A DNA stretch of 64,000 nt from Chlorogloeopsis sp. ULAP01 (GCF_030381805.1 NZ_JAUDRH010000021.1:1-64000), one strand, 5' to 3'. Shown: positions 39,000 through 48,481, counted from the stretch's first letter. Notes: generated by a model not told the origin, from the letters alone. Made by a program: numbers and translations.

Positions 39000-39713
39000 A
39001 TGATGGCAAGGGATGATGGTAGTAATTTGATATTTTTGACGCTGTATATTATTGGCGTCACTTACACTTTTAATAGAATGATTGATTCCATCGACGATAA
39101 AATTAAATTTGCCTTTGATAAAGCAGCCGTCGATGAACAACTAAAAGAAAAAAATCTCCAAGACGATATTGGGATTTCTTTTAAACTCAGCCCTTCATAT
39201 GACATGGATGAGTTGAAGGAATTGTCTGTAAGCATTGAGAATAAATCCCAAGATTTAGCTATATACGTTGACTGGGATAATTGCTCTTTAGTAGTTGATT
39301 ATAGTAAGCAATCACGACGAGTCATTCGCAAATCCCCAGACCTAACTCGTGATTTAGCTGTTCCCCAAAGTCCTAGTCTAATTGCCCCAGCCAAAACATT
39401 TTCAGTGGCAGTAGCAGCAGAAGATGTCTTCCAACGTGATGTTGCCACAGGAACTTACAAAGTTAACACCCCTTTGATTAATGTTAGTGCGCTAGGAAAA
39501 AGTCCCGTCAAAGCACAAAAGGTTTTGTTCAAACAATTTATGGACGGTAAAAAAACCTTAGAATTTTCTTTACAACTAGTGTTAAGAATATCTGAACTGC
39601 GCGTAGGTATATCCCCAGGTGAAGATAAACCTCCTATGTGCATTGTCAACTGTCCCTTCACAATCAAAAAACTACCTTGGTGGTATGCCCTTCCTTGGAA
39701 TAAAAGGCGGTAA
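39000..39713 (+). CDS. Conserved hypothetical membrane-anchored protein
   Basis: A 237-residue protein with one hydrophobic N-terminal segment (LIFLTLYIIGVTYTFNRMI) and a beta-rich remainder (SIENKSQDLAIYVDWDNCSL). I do not recognise the family. A second Met at 39003 is an alternative start. It lies between corA and rnpB on the same strand and may share the corA transcript. Confidence 0.6.
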   Translation: MMARDDGSNLIFLTLYIIGVTYTFNRMIDSIDDKIKFAFDKAAVDEQLKEKNLQDDIGISFKLSPSYDMDELKELSVSIENKSQDLAIYVDWDNCSLVVDYSKQSRRVIRKSPDLTRDLAVPQSPSLIAPAKTFSVAVAAEDVFQRDVATGTYKVNTPLINVSALGKSPVKAQKVLFKQFMDGKKTLEFSLQLVLRISELRVGISPGEDKPPMCIVNCPFTIKKLPWWYALPWNKRR

Positions 39714-39759
39714 TTGCGACTTGGATTGGCAATACCATCCAAGACTAAACTGTATATTA

Positions 39760-40202
39760 GGAGAGAGTTGGCGCAGGTGGTTGCAGATCAGTTCAATTAT
39801 GGCTGATTTGAGGAAAGTCCGGGCTCCCGAAAGACCAAACTTGCTGGGTAACGCCCAGTGCGAGCGATCGCGAGGATAGTGCCACAGAAAGATACCGCCA
39901 AGATTAGGGACTGGGGACTAGGAACTGGGGACTAGGAAAGAATTTTCCCTGTACCTAATACCCAATCCTCGATCCCTAATCCTTGGTAAGGGTGCAAAGG
40001 TGCGGTAAGAGCGCACCAGCAGCGTCGAGAGGCGCTGGCTCGGTAAACCCCGGTTGGGTGCAAGGCCAAAGGAACTATGGTTGGTCTTTTACCAGTTCCG
40101 CATAAATAGAGCCGCTAGAGGCGTTTGGTAACAAGCGTCCCAGATAGATAACCACCCTCTTGATGAAAGAGAACAGAACCCGGCTTACTACTGACTCTCT
40201 CC
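39760..40202 (+). ncRNA. rnpB: RNase P RNA (rnpB)
   Basis: The catalytic RNA of RNase P, which matures tRNA 5' ends. The P1 stem pairs GGAGAGAGT at the 5' end with ACTCTCTCC at the 3' end. The conserved core GAGGAAAGTCCGGGCTCCC and the P4 partner in ACAGAACCCGGCTTA are present, as is AGGGTGCAAAGGTGCGGTAAG. Between 39905 and 39985 a short-repeat expansion (GGGACTAGGAACT-type units and pairing CCTAATACCCAATCC) replaces a peripheral helix, as known in heterocystous cyanobacteria. Confidence 0.95.
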
Positions 40203-40281
40203 CTTGATCAAGGAGTATTAATCTTTCTAGGTTTATGCTCCATTGTTTTTGGTCATCAAGTAAAGTTTTCCTGAGCAAAAA

Positions 40282-40758
40282 ATGCAAATTGAACCATACG
40301 ATCCCAGTCAACTTGATGCTGTGATTCATCTTTCGCTTCGGGCATGGACTCCGGTCTTTGATTCGATTCAGAAAGTGATGGATCTTGAGGTGTACCGGGA
40401 ATTCTATCCCGATTGGCGTGTCAGCCAGAAAAAGGCTGTCGAGGAAGTATGTGCGTCAGTGAACACAAAGGTGTGGGTTGCGATCGACTCTGGTTCAACT
40501 GTAGGCTTTGTTGCTGTGAAACTCCACTCCGAGAACAGCTTGGGAGAAATCTACATGATTGCCGTTGATCCAGACTATCAACGTCGAGGAATTGGCTCCG
40601 CTCTGATGGAATTCGCTCTTAATTGGATGAAAGTTGCTGGGATGTCGGTTGCTATGGTCGAAACTGGAGGCGATCCCGGTCATGCTCCGGCACGTTTTAC
40701 CTATGAAAAGCTGGGTTTTAGGCTGTTCTCGGTCGCCAGGTACTTCAAGAAGTTATAG
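40282..40758 (+). CDS. GNAT-family N-acetyltransferase
   Basis: A 158-residue protein with the GNAT acetyl-CoA motif VDPDYQRRGIGSALMEFALN near residue 95, preceded by SLGEIYMIAV. The C-terminus (YEKLGFRLFSVARYFKKL) is typical of small-molecule or peptide acetyltransferases. Substrate unknown. It starts 79 bases after rnpB and is followed by a long AT-rich gap, so it is a single-gene unit. Confidence 0.85.
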   Translation: MQIEPYDPSQLDAVIHLSLRAWTPVFDSIQKVMDLEVYREFYPDWRVSQKKAVEEVCASVNTKVWVAIDSGSTVGFVAVKLHSENSLGEIYMIAVDPDYQRRGIGSALMEFALNWMKVAGMSVAMVETGGDPGHAPARFTYEKLGFRLFSVARYFKKL

Positions 40759-41032
40759 TTGCAGAGGGTTTGAAAACACGCTCTATGATAATTTTGAGTA
40801 AACTAAATTAATAGCCCATTTGTACAAAAAATGTAATACATATATTACCTGTAGCATAATTTAATAGCTCAAAATTACTATTAATTTGTACAAAATTTGT
40901 ACGTTTTAAAAAAAGAGTAAGCACAACTGCGTGTAATATCGTTAATCTGTACGTTACCTGGCTTACTGCTGATTTTCCTTAATTTTGTCCTTTGTGAATG
41001 ACCAATAACTAATCACTCTTGACTAAGAACTG
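40759..41032. other. Intergenic region upstream of rnc
   Basis: About 270 AT-rich bases with several GTAC-centred motifs, including GTACAAAATTTGTAC at 40888-40902. This resembles but does not match cyanobacterial NtcA or LexA sites. No gene recognised. Confidence 0.4.
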
Positions 41033-41752
41033 ATGACCTTAGCCTATCCCCGCCGTCAACGACAACTTGAAAGCTTAGTCAAAAAATTTAGTTTGCCAGC
41101 ACAAGCACCGATTAAATGGCAACTTTTGGACTTGGCGCTGACTCATCCTACTGTCTCTGAGTCAGCAAATTATGAACATCTTGAGTTTGTTGGAGATGCG
41201 GTGGTGCGCTTGGTGGCGGCAATCGTGTTATGGGAAAATTACCCAGATTGCCCAGTAGGAGATTATGCGGCAATTCGTTCGGTGTTGGTGAGCGATCGCA
41301 TTCTTGCCCAATTGGCTCGCTCCTACGGATTAGAATTATACTTACTTGTAGCTGGTAGTGCTACTGCTGATAAGGTTGGTCAACAATCGCGACTGGCAGA
41401 TGCCTTTGAAGCAGTTCTGGGAGCGCTTTACCTTAGCACTAACAATTTGGATCTGATCCGTCCTTGGTTAGATCCTCACTTTAAAGAACTAGCAGCAGAA
41501 ATCCGCCTTGATCCCGCCAGACTTAACTACAAAGCTGCTTTGCAAGAATGGACTCAAGCCAACTTTAAAGTTTTACCTGAGTATCGGGTTGTAGAAATTA
41601 GTCAACCACAGACAAATCAAGACCGTTTTATTGCTCAAGTGTGGCTGCACGGACAAAAACTTGGTGAAGGCAAGGGACGCTCTATCAAAGCTGCCGAACA
41701 AGCAGCAGCAAAAGTTGCATTTTCAACTATTGATACTCAGGATAAACACTGA
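41033..41752 (+). CDS. rnc: Ribonuclease III
   Basis: Double-stranded-RNA endonuclease for rRNA and other RNA processing. The 239 residues start with the catalytic domain (LALTHPTVSESANYEHLEFVGDAV, signature acidic residues in ExLEFxGDA, and LADAFEAVLGALYLS). A C-terminal dsRNA-binding domain follows (LNYKAALQEWTQANFKVLPEY to GRSIKAAEQAAAKVAF). Cyanobacteria encode several RNase III-type enzymes, and this is a full-length one. It appears monocistronic. Confidence 0.92.
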   Translation: MTLAYPRRQRQLESLVKKFSLPAQAPIKWQLLDLALTHPTVSESANYEHLEFVGDAVVRLVAAIVLWENYPDCPVGDYAAIRSVLVSDRILAQLARSYGLELYLLVAGSATADKVGQQSRLADAFEAVLGALYLSTNNLDLIRPWLDPHFKELAAEIRLDPARLNYKAALQEWTQANFKVLPEYRVVEISQPQTNQDRFIAQVWLHGQKLGEGKGRSIKAAEQAAAKVAFSTIDTQDKH

Positions 41753-41851
41753 ACTCTAAAGATAATAAAGAAGCTGATAATTCAGTTATGAGTACCTATT
41801 CATTAGTCATTAACAAATGACCAATGATAAACAACCAATAACAAATAACTA

Positions 41852-42994
41852 ATGACTAATCAAATTAAAATCGCCGTCGTCGGTATTGGACGATGGGGCG
41901 TACATTTGCTGCGGAATTTTTTAGAACATCCGCAAGTCAAAGTAGTGGCAGTAGTAGATCCAAATCCAGAACGCCTGGTGACAGTTAAAAGACAGTATAA
42001 GTTGGATGATACTGTATTACTAACAACTGAATGGCAAGTAATAAAGCAAGTAACAGGTTTAGAAGCAGTAGTAATTGCTACTCCTGCTAGTACCCATTAT
42101 TCTCTGATTACTGATGCCTTGAATTGGGGATACCACGTTTTAGCCGAAAAGCCTTTAACTCTCGATCCCAGAGAATGCTGGCAACTCTGCCAATTAGCAG
42201 AAAAACAGCAACGTCAGCTTATGGTCGATCATACCTACTTATTTCATCCAGCAGTTGAACGAGGGCAAGCTGTAGTTCGGGGAGGAGAATTAGGTGATTT
42301 ACGCTATGGCTACGCCTGTCGTACCCATTTAGGGCCTGTTCGTCAAGATGTAGATGCACTTTGGGACTTAGCCATTCACGATATTGCCATTTTCAACTCT
42401 TGGCTAGGACAAATGCCTGTGAGCGTGCAAGCAACGGGTAGGGTGTGGCTACAACAAGAGGACAAGGGGAGAAGAGCACAGGGCAAGGGGCATAGCGCAA
42501 AGGGCATAGAAAAATCCAATTCCCAATGCCCAATGCCCAATGCCCAATCCCCCACTCCCCCTCTTTCTGACTTAATCTGGGCAACTCTCACTTACTCAAA
42601 TGGGTTTCAAGCCTCTATTCACTTATGCTGGCTCAATCCTGATAAACAGCGACGTTTAGCAGTAGTGGGTAGTCGTGGTAGTTTGATTTTTGATGAAATG
42701 GCAAGCGCATCACCTTTAACTTTATTCAACGGTGAGATTGAGGTGCAAGAAAACCAATTTATTCCTGTAAATCAAAGTCAAAAAGTACTGCAAATCGAAA
42801 CCAGCGAACCATTAAAACGAGTTTGCGATCGCTTTATAGATTGCGTCTGTAATCAAACTCCTTGCGTAGTTTCGTCTGGTTGGGTAGCTACAGAACTTGT
42901 GCAAATTCTCGCCGCTTTAACACAATCTCTCAACCAGGATGGCAAACCTGTTTTTCTGGACAAAAATTGCTACTTATTTGCGAGTTCTGAGTAA
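41852..42994 (+). CDS. Gfo/Idh/MocA-family oxidoreductase with a repeat-encoded insertion
   Basis: A 380-residue NAD(P)-dependent dehydrogenase. N-terminal Rossmann motif VVGIGRWGVHLLRNFLEHP, then ATPASTHYSLITDALNWGYHVLAEKPL with the family Glu-Lys-Pro. A C-terminal alpha/beta domain contains DLAIHDIAIFNSWLG. Residues about 204-237 are a low-complexity insert encoded by heptamer repeat DNA (42463-42563). Substrate unknown; many members act on sugars or UDP-sugars. Its 3' end overlaps the convergent kinase gene by 65 bases. Confidence 0.87.
   Translation: MTNQIKIAVVGIGRWGVHLLRNFLEHPQVKVVAVVDPNPERLVTVKRQYKLDDTVLLTTEWQVIKQVTGLEAVVIATPASTHYSLITDALNWGYHVLAEKPLTLDPRECWQLCQLAEKQQRQLMVDHTYLFHPAVERGQAVVRGGELGDLRYGYACRTHLGPVRQDVDALWDLAIHDIAIFNSWLGQMPVSVQATGRVWLQQEDKGRRAQGKGHSAKGIEKSNSQCPMPNAQSPTPPLSDLIWATLTYSNGFQASIHLCWLNPDKQRRLAVVGSRGSLIFDEMASASPLTLFNGEIEVQENQFIPVNQSQKVLQIETSEPLKRVCDRFIDCVCNQTPCVVSSGWVATELVQILAALTQSLNQDGKPVFLDKNCYLFASSE
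42463..42563. repeat. Short tandem repeat insertion inside the oxidoreductase gene
   Basis: Contains CAAGGGG/CAAAGGG-type units and then CCCAATG heptamers repeated several times. These are the same low-complexity repeats that occupy intergenic regions elsewhere in the window. They are translated in frame as a hydrophilic, Pro/Ser/Gln-rich loop. Confidence 0.75.
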
Positions 42995-44975
42995 AAGCAT
43001 CAAATGTTTCTACTGTTTCATTCTCGTGTGTAGGTAAATGTCCATTATTTCCAACACTATCTAACTCCAAAGGAGTTTCCACTGTCCCTACTTGCTCTTT
43101 GTTAGTGCAAGAAACTGACAATGATACATCTATCAATGGTAAGATTATTTTTACAACAGTACCTTGATTCAAACCTGCACTCTCAAGAGTAATGCTGCCT
43201 CCCATCAGTTCTATTAAGTTCCGCGAAATTGCCAATCCCAATCCGGTACCACCAAACCTGCGTGTCGTAACGTCATCAACCATCACAAAGGGACGAAATA
43301 GTTTTTGCTGTTGGGAGGGATCTATACCTATACCTGTATCTTTAACAGCGACAATTACTTGACATTTACTATCTATTTCTTGAATCTCTGTTGTAATGCT
43401 GATGCTTCCATCTTCAGTAAACTTAGTGGCGTTGCCGATAATATTAATCAGTACCTGCTTGAGCTTGGCGGGATCGGCATTTACCAAAATAGGTTCGCTC
43501 ATCTGCCGAGAAATATTTAACTGCAAGCCCTTTTGTTGAATATTTACTGATTGCAAATTAATGACATCTTTTAGTATTTGTTGGAGGTCAATCGGTTCTA
43601 AGCTAACTGAAAGTTTACCTGCTTCTATTTTAGAAATGTCGAGTAGATCGTTAATTATGCCCAGCAAGTGAATTGCAGTTTCATCAGCACGCTTGAGAAA
43701 CTCCATTTCTTCTTCACGGCTATCACACATATCATCACGGACTAGGCGAACACAATTAATAATAATATTTAATGGATTTCTCAACTCATGAGAAGTTGTC
43801 GCTAAAAATTGACTTTTAGTTTGGTTAGCGCTTTTGGCTTCTTGCCAAGAAATTTCGACTTCTTCTGCCCAAGCTTTGAGTCGCTCTACCATTTGCTCCA
43901 ATGCTTGTCCTAGTTGATTAAATTCTTTAATTTGGAAGTTGTGCGGTACTGGTGCAACAGTGTGGTGACTGTGGAGATTTAAAGCATAATCTCGTAGTTC
44001 TTCGACAGGAAGCGCAAGGCAACGAGCTAAATACAACGAAGCCAATAAACTCGCACTAATTAAGCCAATTGTCAAAGTGAAAAGAATAAATTTGATTTGC
44101 CTTAACCCATACAAAGCATCATTAAGGTTAGCCATAGCTAAAATCACCCATTTTTGTTGTCCTCCTTTGAGAACTGGGCTATCAATAGCGGTATAGCCAG
44201 CAAGTAACTCTTTGCCGTCTTTTTTAAAAAACAAATGTAAAAAGTTTTGTTTCCCTGCGATCGCATTTTTGACTATATCTTTTAGTCGTGCATCATCCAA
44301 GTGTTGTCTAATATTCGTCCCAATATGATTTGCATTTGGATGTGCTAAGATTCTGCCATCTTCATCAATAACTACTGTTGAGCCTGTTAATAAACCAGGT
44401 TGATTGTGAATTTGTTCGTTAAATAATACTGATTTAAAAATTAGAGTGTAACGCCATTGACCATCACTATCGTAAACAGGTGCTGATACTAATAATTTCA
44501 GTTTATTTTGTCCATCTGTTTTTTCATTTATGCCTGGGATTTGTGACACAATCGGCTCTACGGCAAATCCATCAGTAAATAAAGAAGATTCTGCTTCACT
44601 GATTGGTTCATCACCACAAGTCGTGGCTACAACTGCATTGCTCTGTGGATTTGTTAGTTGTATGCACTCAATTTGTTGGGGCTGCTGTCGCGCTAACTTA
44701 GTAAGAAAAGTTTGCATTTGTGCAGGTGTTCCTGACTGGATTACCTGTGTTTGACTAATACTGAGCAAATTAACTTTTAAGGCTGCGATCGCGTCAACAA
44801 TCTTTTCGCCCTTGAGGATGGCGCTTTCTGTTAAGTTTTGACGAGCAGTTTCTAACAAACCGTAGCGTGCCTTTTGATAAGCCACTATCTCCCCAATCAA
44901 TAAAATTGGAACAGACAGCAGCAAAATTTTAGATACTAAAATCCGGCGAAAGGATGATTGACGGTGCATAGCCAT
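42930..44975 (-). CDS. Membrane-bound sensor histidine kinase with periplasmic Cache-type domain
   Basis: About 681 residues from ATG 44975 (MAMHRQSSFRRIL). Membrane segment near residues 14-30, a periplasmic dCache-like domain (SAPVYDSDGQWRYTLIFKSV, DEDGRILAHPNANHIG), a second membrane segment, HAMP, a HisKA domain with the phospho-acceptor SHELRNPLN, and an ATPase domain (NIIGNATKFTEDG, DTGIGIDPSQ, GGTGLGLAISR). It senses an extracellular ligand by autophosphorylation. The partner response regulator is not in the window. The frame is open 90 bases further upstream. Confidence 0.92.
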   Translation of the reverse strand: MAMHRQSSFRRILVSKILLLSVPILLIGEIVAYQKARYGLLETARQNLTESAILKGEKIVDAIAALKVNLLSISQTQVIQSGTPAQMQTFLTKLARQQPQQIECIQLTNPQSNAVVATTCGDEPISEAESSLFTDGFAVEPIVSQIPGINEKTDGQNKLKLLVSAPVYDSDGQWRYTLIFKSVLFNEQIHNQPGLLTGSTVVIDEDGRILAHPNANHIGTNIRQHLDDARLKDIVKNAIAGKQNFLHLFFKKDGKELLAGYTAIDSPVLKGGQQKWVILAMANLNDALYGLRQIKFILFTLTIGLISASLLASLYLARCLALPVEELRDYALNLHSHHTVAPVPHNFQIKEFNQLGQALEQMVERLKAWAEEVEISWQEAKSANQTKSQFLATTSHELRNPLNIIINCVRLVRDDMCDSREEEMEFLKRADETAIHLLGIINDLLDISKIEAGKLSVSLEPIDLQQILKDVINLQSVNIQQKGLQLNISRQMSEPILVNADPAKLKQVLINIIGNATKFTEDGSISITTEIQEIDSKCQVIVAVKDTGIGIDPSQQQKLFRPFVMVDDVTTRRFGGTGLGLAISRNLIELMGGSITLESAGLNQGTVVKIILPLIDVSLSVSCTNKEQVGTVETPLELDSVGNNGHLPTHENETVETFDAFTQNSQISSNFCPEKQVCHPG

Positions 44976-45128
44976 CGGCACTCTCACTTGGCGCAATCCA
45001 CAACAGCAACGAGATGCGATTAGACTAGCTAATCTAACGTTGGGCGAAAAAATTACTCTTGGCAATTTTTAAACATAAAATAGCTTAATAGTAAAAAGAC
45101 GTACAGTCTACAAACAAAGAGAGCAAGG

Positions 45129-45809
45129 GTGCAGTATAGACCTCATACTACAGTAGTTTTGGCCATGAGTGCAGATGGCAAAATAGCAGATTTTAGGCGA
45201 TCGCCTGCTCGATTCGGGTCAAAAACCGATAAAGCCCATCTGGAAAAACAGATTGCTGCCTCTGATGCCGTTTTATTTGGTGCTGGAACTCTACGCGCTT
45301 ATGGTACAACATTAACCGTAGCAAATCCACAGCTTCTGCAACAAAGAATACAAGCAGGTCAAAACTCGCAGCCAATCCACATAGTAATTACACATACTGC
45401 CCACCTAAATCCGGAACTTCGCTTTTTTCAACAACCTGTCAGCCGTTGGTTAATAACAACAAAACCAGGAGCGCTTTTTTGGCAAAAGCGTCCAGAATTC
45501 GAGCGGATTTTAGTATTAGAAACTACGACAGAAAAAATAGACATTGCAGTTGCTCTACAACATCTATTAACTCTGGGAATAGCAAAATTAGCTGTATTAG
45601 GAGGGGGTGAATTAATCGCCTCAATGCTGGAATTAGACTTAATCGACGAATTTTGGCTAACCATCTGTCCTTTAATTTTAGGTGGTGCTAGTGCGCCTAC
45701 ACCAGTGGAAGGCAAAGGATTTTTGTCGCAAGTAGCTCCCCAGTTACAACTAATGGAAGTTTGTACCTCCGAGCAGGAAGTTTTTCTCAATTATCGAATT
45801 AAGCGATGA
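45129..45809 (+). CDS. RibD C-terminal-domain / dihydrofolate-reductase-like protein
   Basis: A 226-residue stand-alone reductase domain, homologous to the C-terminal half of RibD (5-amino-6-ribosylamino-pyrimidinone reductase). It begins TTVVLAMSADGKIADFRRSPARFGS and has DAVLFGAGTLRAYGTTL and VLGGGELIASMLELDLIDEFW. The start is GTG 45129. It may reduce a riboflavin precursor together with a separate deaminase, or act on another pteridine. The next gene starts seven bases after its stop, so they form an operon. Confidence 0.88.
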   Translation: MQYRPHTTVVLAMSADGKIADFRRSPARFGSKTDKAHLEKQIAASDAVLFGAGTLRAYGTTLTVANPQLLQQRIQAGQNSQPIHIVITHTAHLNPELRFFQQPVSRWLITTKPGALFWQKRPEFERILVLETTTEKIDIAVALQHLLTLGIAKLAVLGGGELIASMLELDLIDEFWLTICPLILGGASAPTPVEGKGFLSQVAPQLQLMEVCTSEQEVFLNYRIKR

Positions 45810-45816
45810 ATTGCTT

Positions 45817-46410
45817 ATGAATTGGCTAGCTCACTTGTTCCTGTCTGAATGTAATGATGAAATTCGCTTGGGTAATCTACTTGCCGACTTAGTCAAGGGA
45901 TCAGCACGTCAGAATTTCAACTTTTATCTCCAGCGTGGTATTAAATGCCATCAAGCAATTGATGCATTTACAGATGCTCATTTTATCGTCCACCGCAGTA
46001 AACGGCTAATTGGATCAGAATACAGACGATTTGCTGGCATACTCGTCGATATTTTTTACGATCATTTTCTAGCAAAAAATTGGTCTATGTATTCTAAAGT
46101 ACCTTTGGAAGAGTTTACAGCCCAGATATACGAGTCGTTTCAAGCTTATCAAGGAGATATACCCACAGGTGTCAGAAAATTGATTGCTTGTATGGCAGCC
46201 GAAGATTGGTTGACAGGTTATCGCAGCTTAACTGGTGTAGAAAAAACTTTAGAGAGAATCTCCAACAGAATATTAATGCGGATGAACAAGTCTTTCAAGT
46301 TGCAATATGCGATTAAAGAACTCACAAGCCACTACAATAGCTTGGAAGATGACTTTCTAGAGTTCTTTCCAGAATTACGGGAATATGTACAAAACTGGTG
46401 TTTTGCCTAG
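45817..46410 (+). CDS. ACP phosphodiesterase (AcpH/DUF479 family)
   Basis: A 197-residue cytoplasmic protein. MNWLAHLFLS then IRLGNLLADLVKGSAR, GIKCHQAIDAFTDAH and IDVFYDHFLAKNW carry the His/Asp metal site of the HD-like AcpH fold. AcpH removes the phosphopantetheine arm from acyl carrier protein; cyanobacterial members are assigned by similarity only. ATG 45817 is preferred over TTG 45811. Confidence 0.87.
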   Translation: MNWLAHLFLSECNDEIRLGNLLADLVKGSARQNFNFYLQRGIKCHQAIDAFTDAHFIVHRSKRLIGSEYRRFAGILVDIFYDHFLAKNWSMYSKVPLEEFTAQIYESFQAYQGDIPTGVRKLIACMAAEDWLTGYRSLTGVEKTLERISNRILMRMNKSFKLQYAIKELTSHYNSLEDDFLEFFPELREYVQNWCFA

Positions 46411-46524
46411 TGTAAATAGGGACTAGGGGCTATGAAGACGCGGAGATGGAAAGACGCGGTGACAGGGAGAAATTATCAAAAATATTCCCCATGTCTCAAC
46501 CTCTCCGTGTCACCTTGTTCTCTT

Positions 46525-46557
46525 CCCAATACCCAATTCCCAATACCCAATTCCCAG
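46525..46557. repeat. Tandem CCCAATA/CCCAATT heptamers
   Basis: Four to five units of CCCAATA or CCCAATT in tandem, in the region between the AcpH-like and FemAB-like genes (46411-46630). A typical short tandemly repeated repetitive sequence of heterocystous cyanobacteria. Confidence 0.8.
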
Positions 46558-46630
46558 ATTTAGCTGCAATTAGGAGCAGATTAGATTAACTTAAGTAAAG
46601 CTATTCCTAAAATTCTTTCGGAAGTCCACG

Positions 46631-47812
46631 ATGGTGGAACAACTAAAGCCTCGCTATTCAGTCGCTTGGATTAACAAAATTGCTGAAGTTCCTCAAGACG
46701 CTTGGGATGCTTTAGCATTGCCACTGCAAACTCCATTTTTAGAATGGCAGTGGCTGAACAATTTAGAAACCTCTGGTAGTGCTACAGCTAAAACAGGTTG
46801 GTTGCCAAATCATTTGACTCTTTGGCGTGATAGAACACTCATCGCTGCTGCTGTGCTCTACCTGAAAGGACACAGTCAGGGTGAATTTGTATTCGATCAC
46901 CAGTGGGCTGAATTGGCACAGCGCATCGGCGTGCATTACTATCCAAAAATGCTAGGGATGACGCCGTTTACTCCTGTTGAAGGCTATCGATTTTTGATTG
47001 CCCCAGGTGAAGACGAAGATGAAATTGTAGCGATGATGGTGCATGAAATTGATGCTTTCTGCTCAAAGCACCGCTTAAGTGGCTGTCATTTTCTTTTTGT
47101 CGATCCCCAATGGCGTCCGATTTTAGAACGTCAAGGTTTCACCGCTTGGTTGCACCACAGTTACATTTGGCAAAATATTGGTTTTAATACTTTTGATGAT
47201 TATTTGACTGTTTTTAATGCCAATCAGCGCCGTAACATTAAGCGCGAACGCAAAGCTGTAGAAAAAGCTGGTTTGAGATTACAACCTATAACTGGAGATG
47301 AAATTTCTAAATCGCTGTTAGCGCTAATGTACGAGTTTTATGCTGATACGTGCGATAAATTTGGCTGGTGGGGTAGTAAATACTTAACAAAGCGCTTTTT
47401 TGAACAATTACACACCCATTATCGCCATCGTGTATTGTTGTTTGCTGCTTATAGTGAGCAAGATCATCGCCAGCCTCTGGGGATGTCTTTTTGTTTATTT
47501 AAAGGCGATAGCATGTACGGGCGCTATTGGGGTAGTTTTCAAGAAATAGATTGTTTGCATTTTGATGCTTGCTATTATGCCCCAATAGAGTGGGCGATCG
47601 CTAACGGTATTCAGATTTTTGATCCCGGTGCTGGTGGGCGGCATAAAAAACGTCGCGGTTTTCCTGCTATGCCCAATTACAGTTTGCACCGCTTTTACAA
47701 TCAGCGTTTGCAACAAATTTTGCATCCTTACATTCGTGAGGTGAATGAGTTAGAGCAGCAAGAAATTGAGGCAATTAATGCAGAATTACCGTTTAGTCAA
47801 AAACAGGATTAA
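46631..47812 (+). CDS. FemAB/GNAT-like acyltransferase (Peptidogalycan_N type)
   Basis: A 393-residue protein of the FemAB-like acyl-CoA N-acyltransferase superfamily. Typical blocks are SGSATAKTGWLPNHLTLW, LLIAPGEDED-like and the core FNANQRRNIKRERKAVEKAGL. The C-terminus has QIFDPGAGGRHKKRRGFP, characteristic of the DUF482 family. Members are tentatively linked to peptidoglycan or amino-acid modification; the substrate here is unknown. It appears monocistronic. Confidence 0.85.
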   Translation: MVEQLKPRYSVAWINKIAEVPQDAWDALALPLQTPFLEWQWLNNLETSGSATAKTGWLPNHLTLWRDRTLIAAAVLYLKGHSQGEFVFDHQWAELAQRIGVHYYPKMLGMTPFTPVEGYRFLIAPGEDEDEIVAMMVHEIDAFCSKHRLSGCHFLFVDPQWRPILERQGFTAWLHHSYIWQNIGFNTFDDYLTVFNANQRRNIKRERKAVEKAGLRLQPITGDEISKSLLALMYEFYADTCDKFGWWGSKYLTKRFFEQLHTHYRHRVLLFAAYSEQDHRQPLGMSFCLFKGDSMYGRYWGSFQEIDCLHFDACYYAPIEWAIANGIQIFDPGAGGRHKKRRGFPAMPNYSLHRFYNQRLQQILHPYIREVNELEQQEIEAINAELPFSQKQD

Positions 47813-47974
47813 CAGGATTAAAAAAATTAGGTAGACTTCGCCGAAATACCCACAAAAAAAGGTATTAGGGAAAAATGTATCGGGGATTGAGAATTGAGCA
47901 TTGGATATCAGACTATGTAAGGTACACAGGGAGATAGGAATTACACTTGAGAAGGAATGAAAAATTATTGAGCA

Positions 47975-48379
47975 ATGTTGGTTTTTACAGCAATTATGGG
48001 TGTGAAATTAGAAGATTTAGCAGCAATAGATGAAAAACTTTCTCTGCGTCAATTAGAACTAGATCCAGGTGGATATTTCATCATTTACCTGGATCGAGAG
48101 TCGGGATTAATTTGTGCAAAGCATTTCACAAATGTAATTGATGAGCGTGGTTTAGCTATCGATCCAGAAACAGGGAAGGTAATTCCCGCACGAGGAAAGG
48201 TGGAACGAACTCACACAACCCTATTTTCCGGCAGAACGGCAAAAGAACTGTGTGTTAATATTTTTGAACAAACAAAACCCTGTCCAGTAACTCAGCTAGA
48301 TCATGCTGCATATTTAGGACGGGAATTTGTCCGTGCTGAGTTAGCATTAGTGACAGGGCAAGAGTATGTTCAAGATTAA
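47975..48379 (+). CDS. DUF4346-family protein
   Basis: A 134-residue soluble protein. ELDPGGYFIIYLDRESGLICAKHF followed by RTAKELCVNIFEQ and DHAAYLGREFVRAELAL is the DUF4346 pattern, found alone or fused to dihydropteroate-synthase-like proteins in cyanobacteria and archaea. Function unknown. A downstream Met (47996) is an alternative start. Confidence 0.85.
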   Translation: MLVFTAIMGVKLEDLAAIDEKLSLRQLELDPGGYFIIYLDRESGLICAKHFTNVIDERGLAIDPETGKVIPARGKVERTHTTLFSGRTAKELCVNIFEQTKPCPVTQLDHAAYLGREFVRAELALVTGQEYVQD

Positions 48380-48416
48380 TTTTGATTTGTTAGTGGTTAG
48401 TAGGTAGTAGGTATAG

Positions 48417-48444
48417 GTAGAGATGCGATTGATCGCGTCTGTAC
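48417..48444. repeat. 28-bp palindromic repeat (GTAGAGACGCG family), copy 3
   Basis: GTAGAGATGCGATT / GATCGCGTCTGTAC: the same ends and length as the other two copies, but with more mismatches in the stem. Confidence 0.7.
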
Positions 48445-48481
48445 ATTAGTCGTTGGTAATTTAGAAGTTAATTTTTACCTG

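Noticed and set aside
40888..40902. NtcA or LexA site GTACAAAATTTGTAC
   Set aside because: The spacing (GTA-N9-TAC) is one base too long for NtcA and does not match the LexA spacing.
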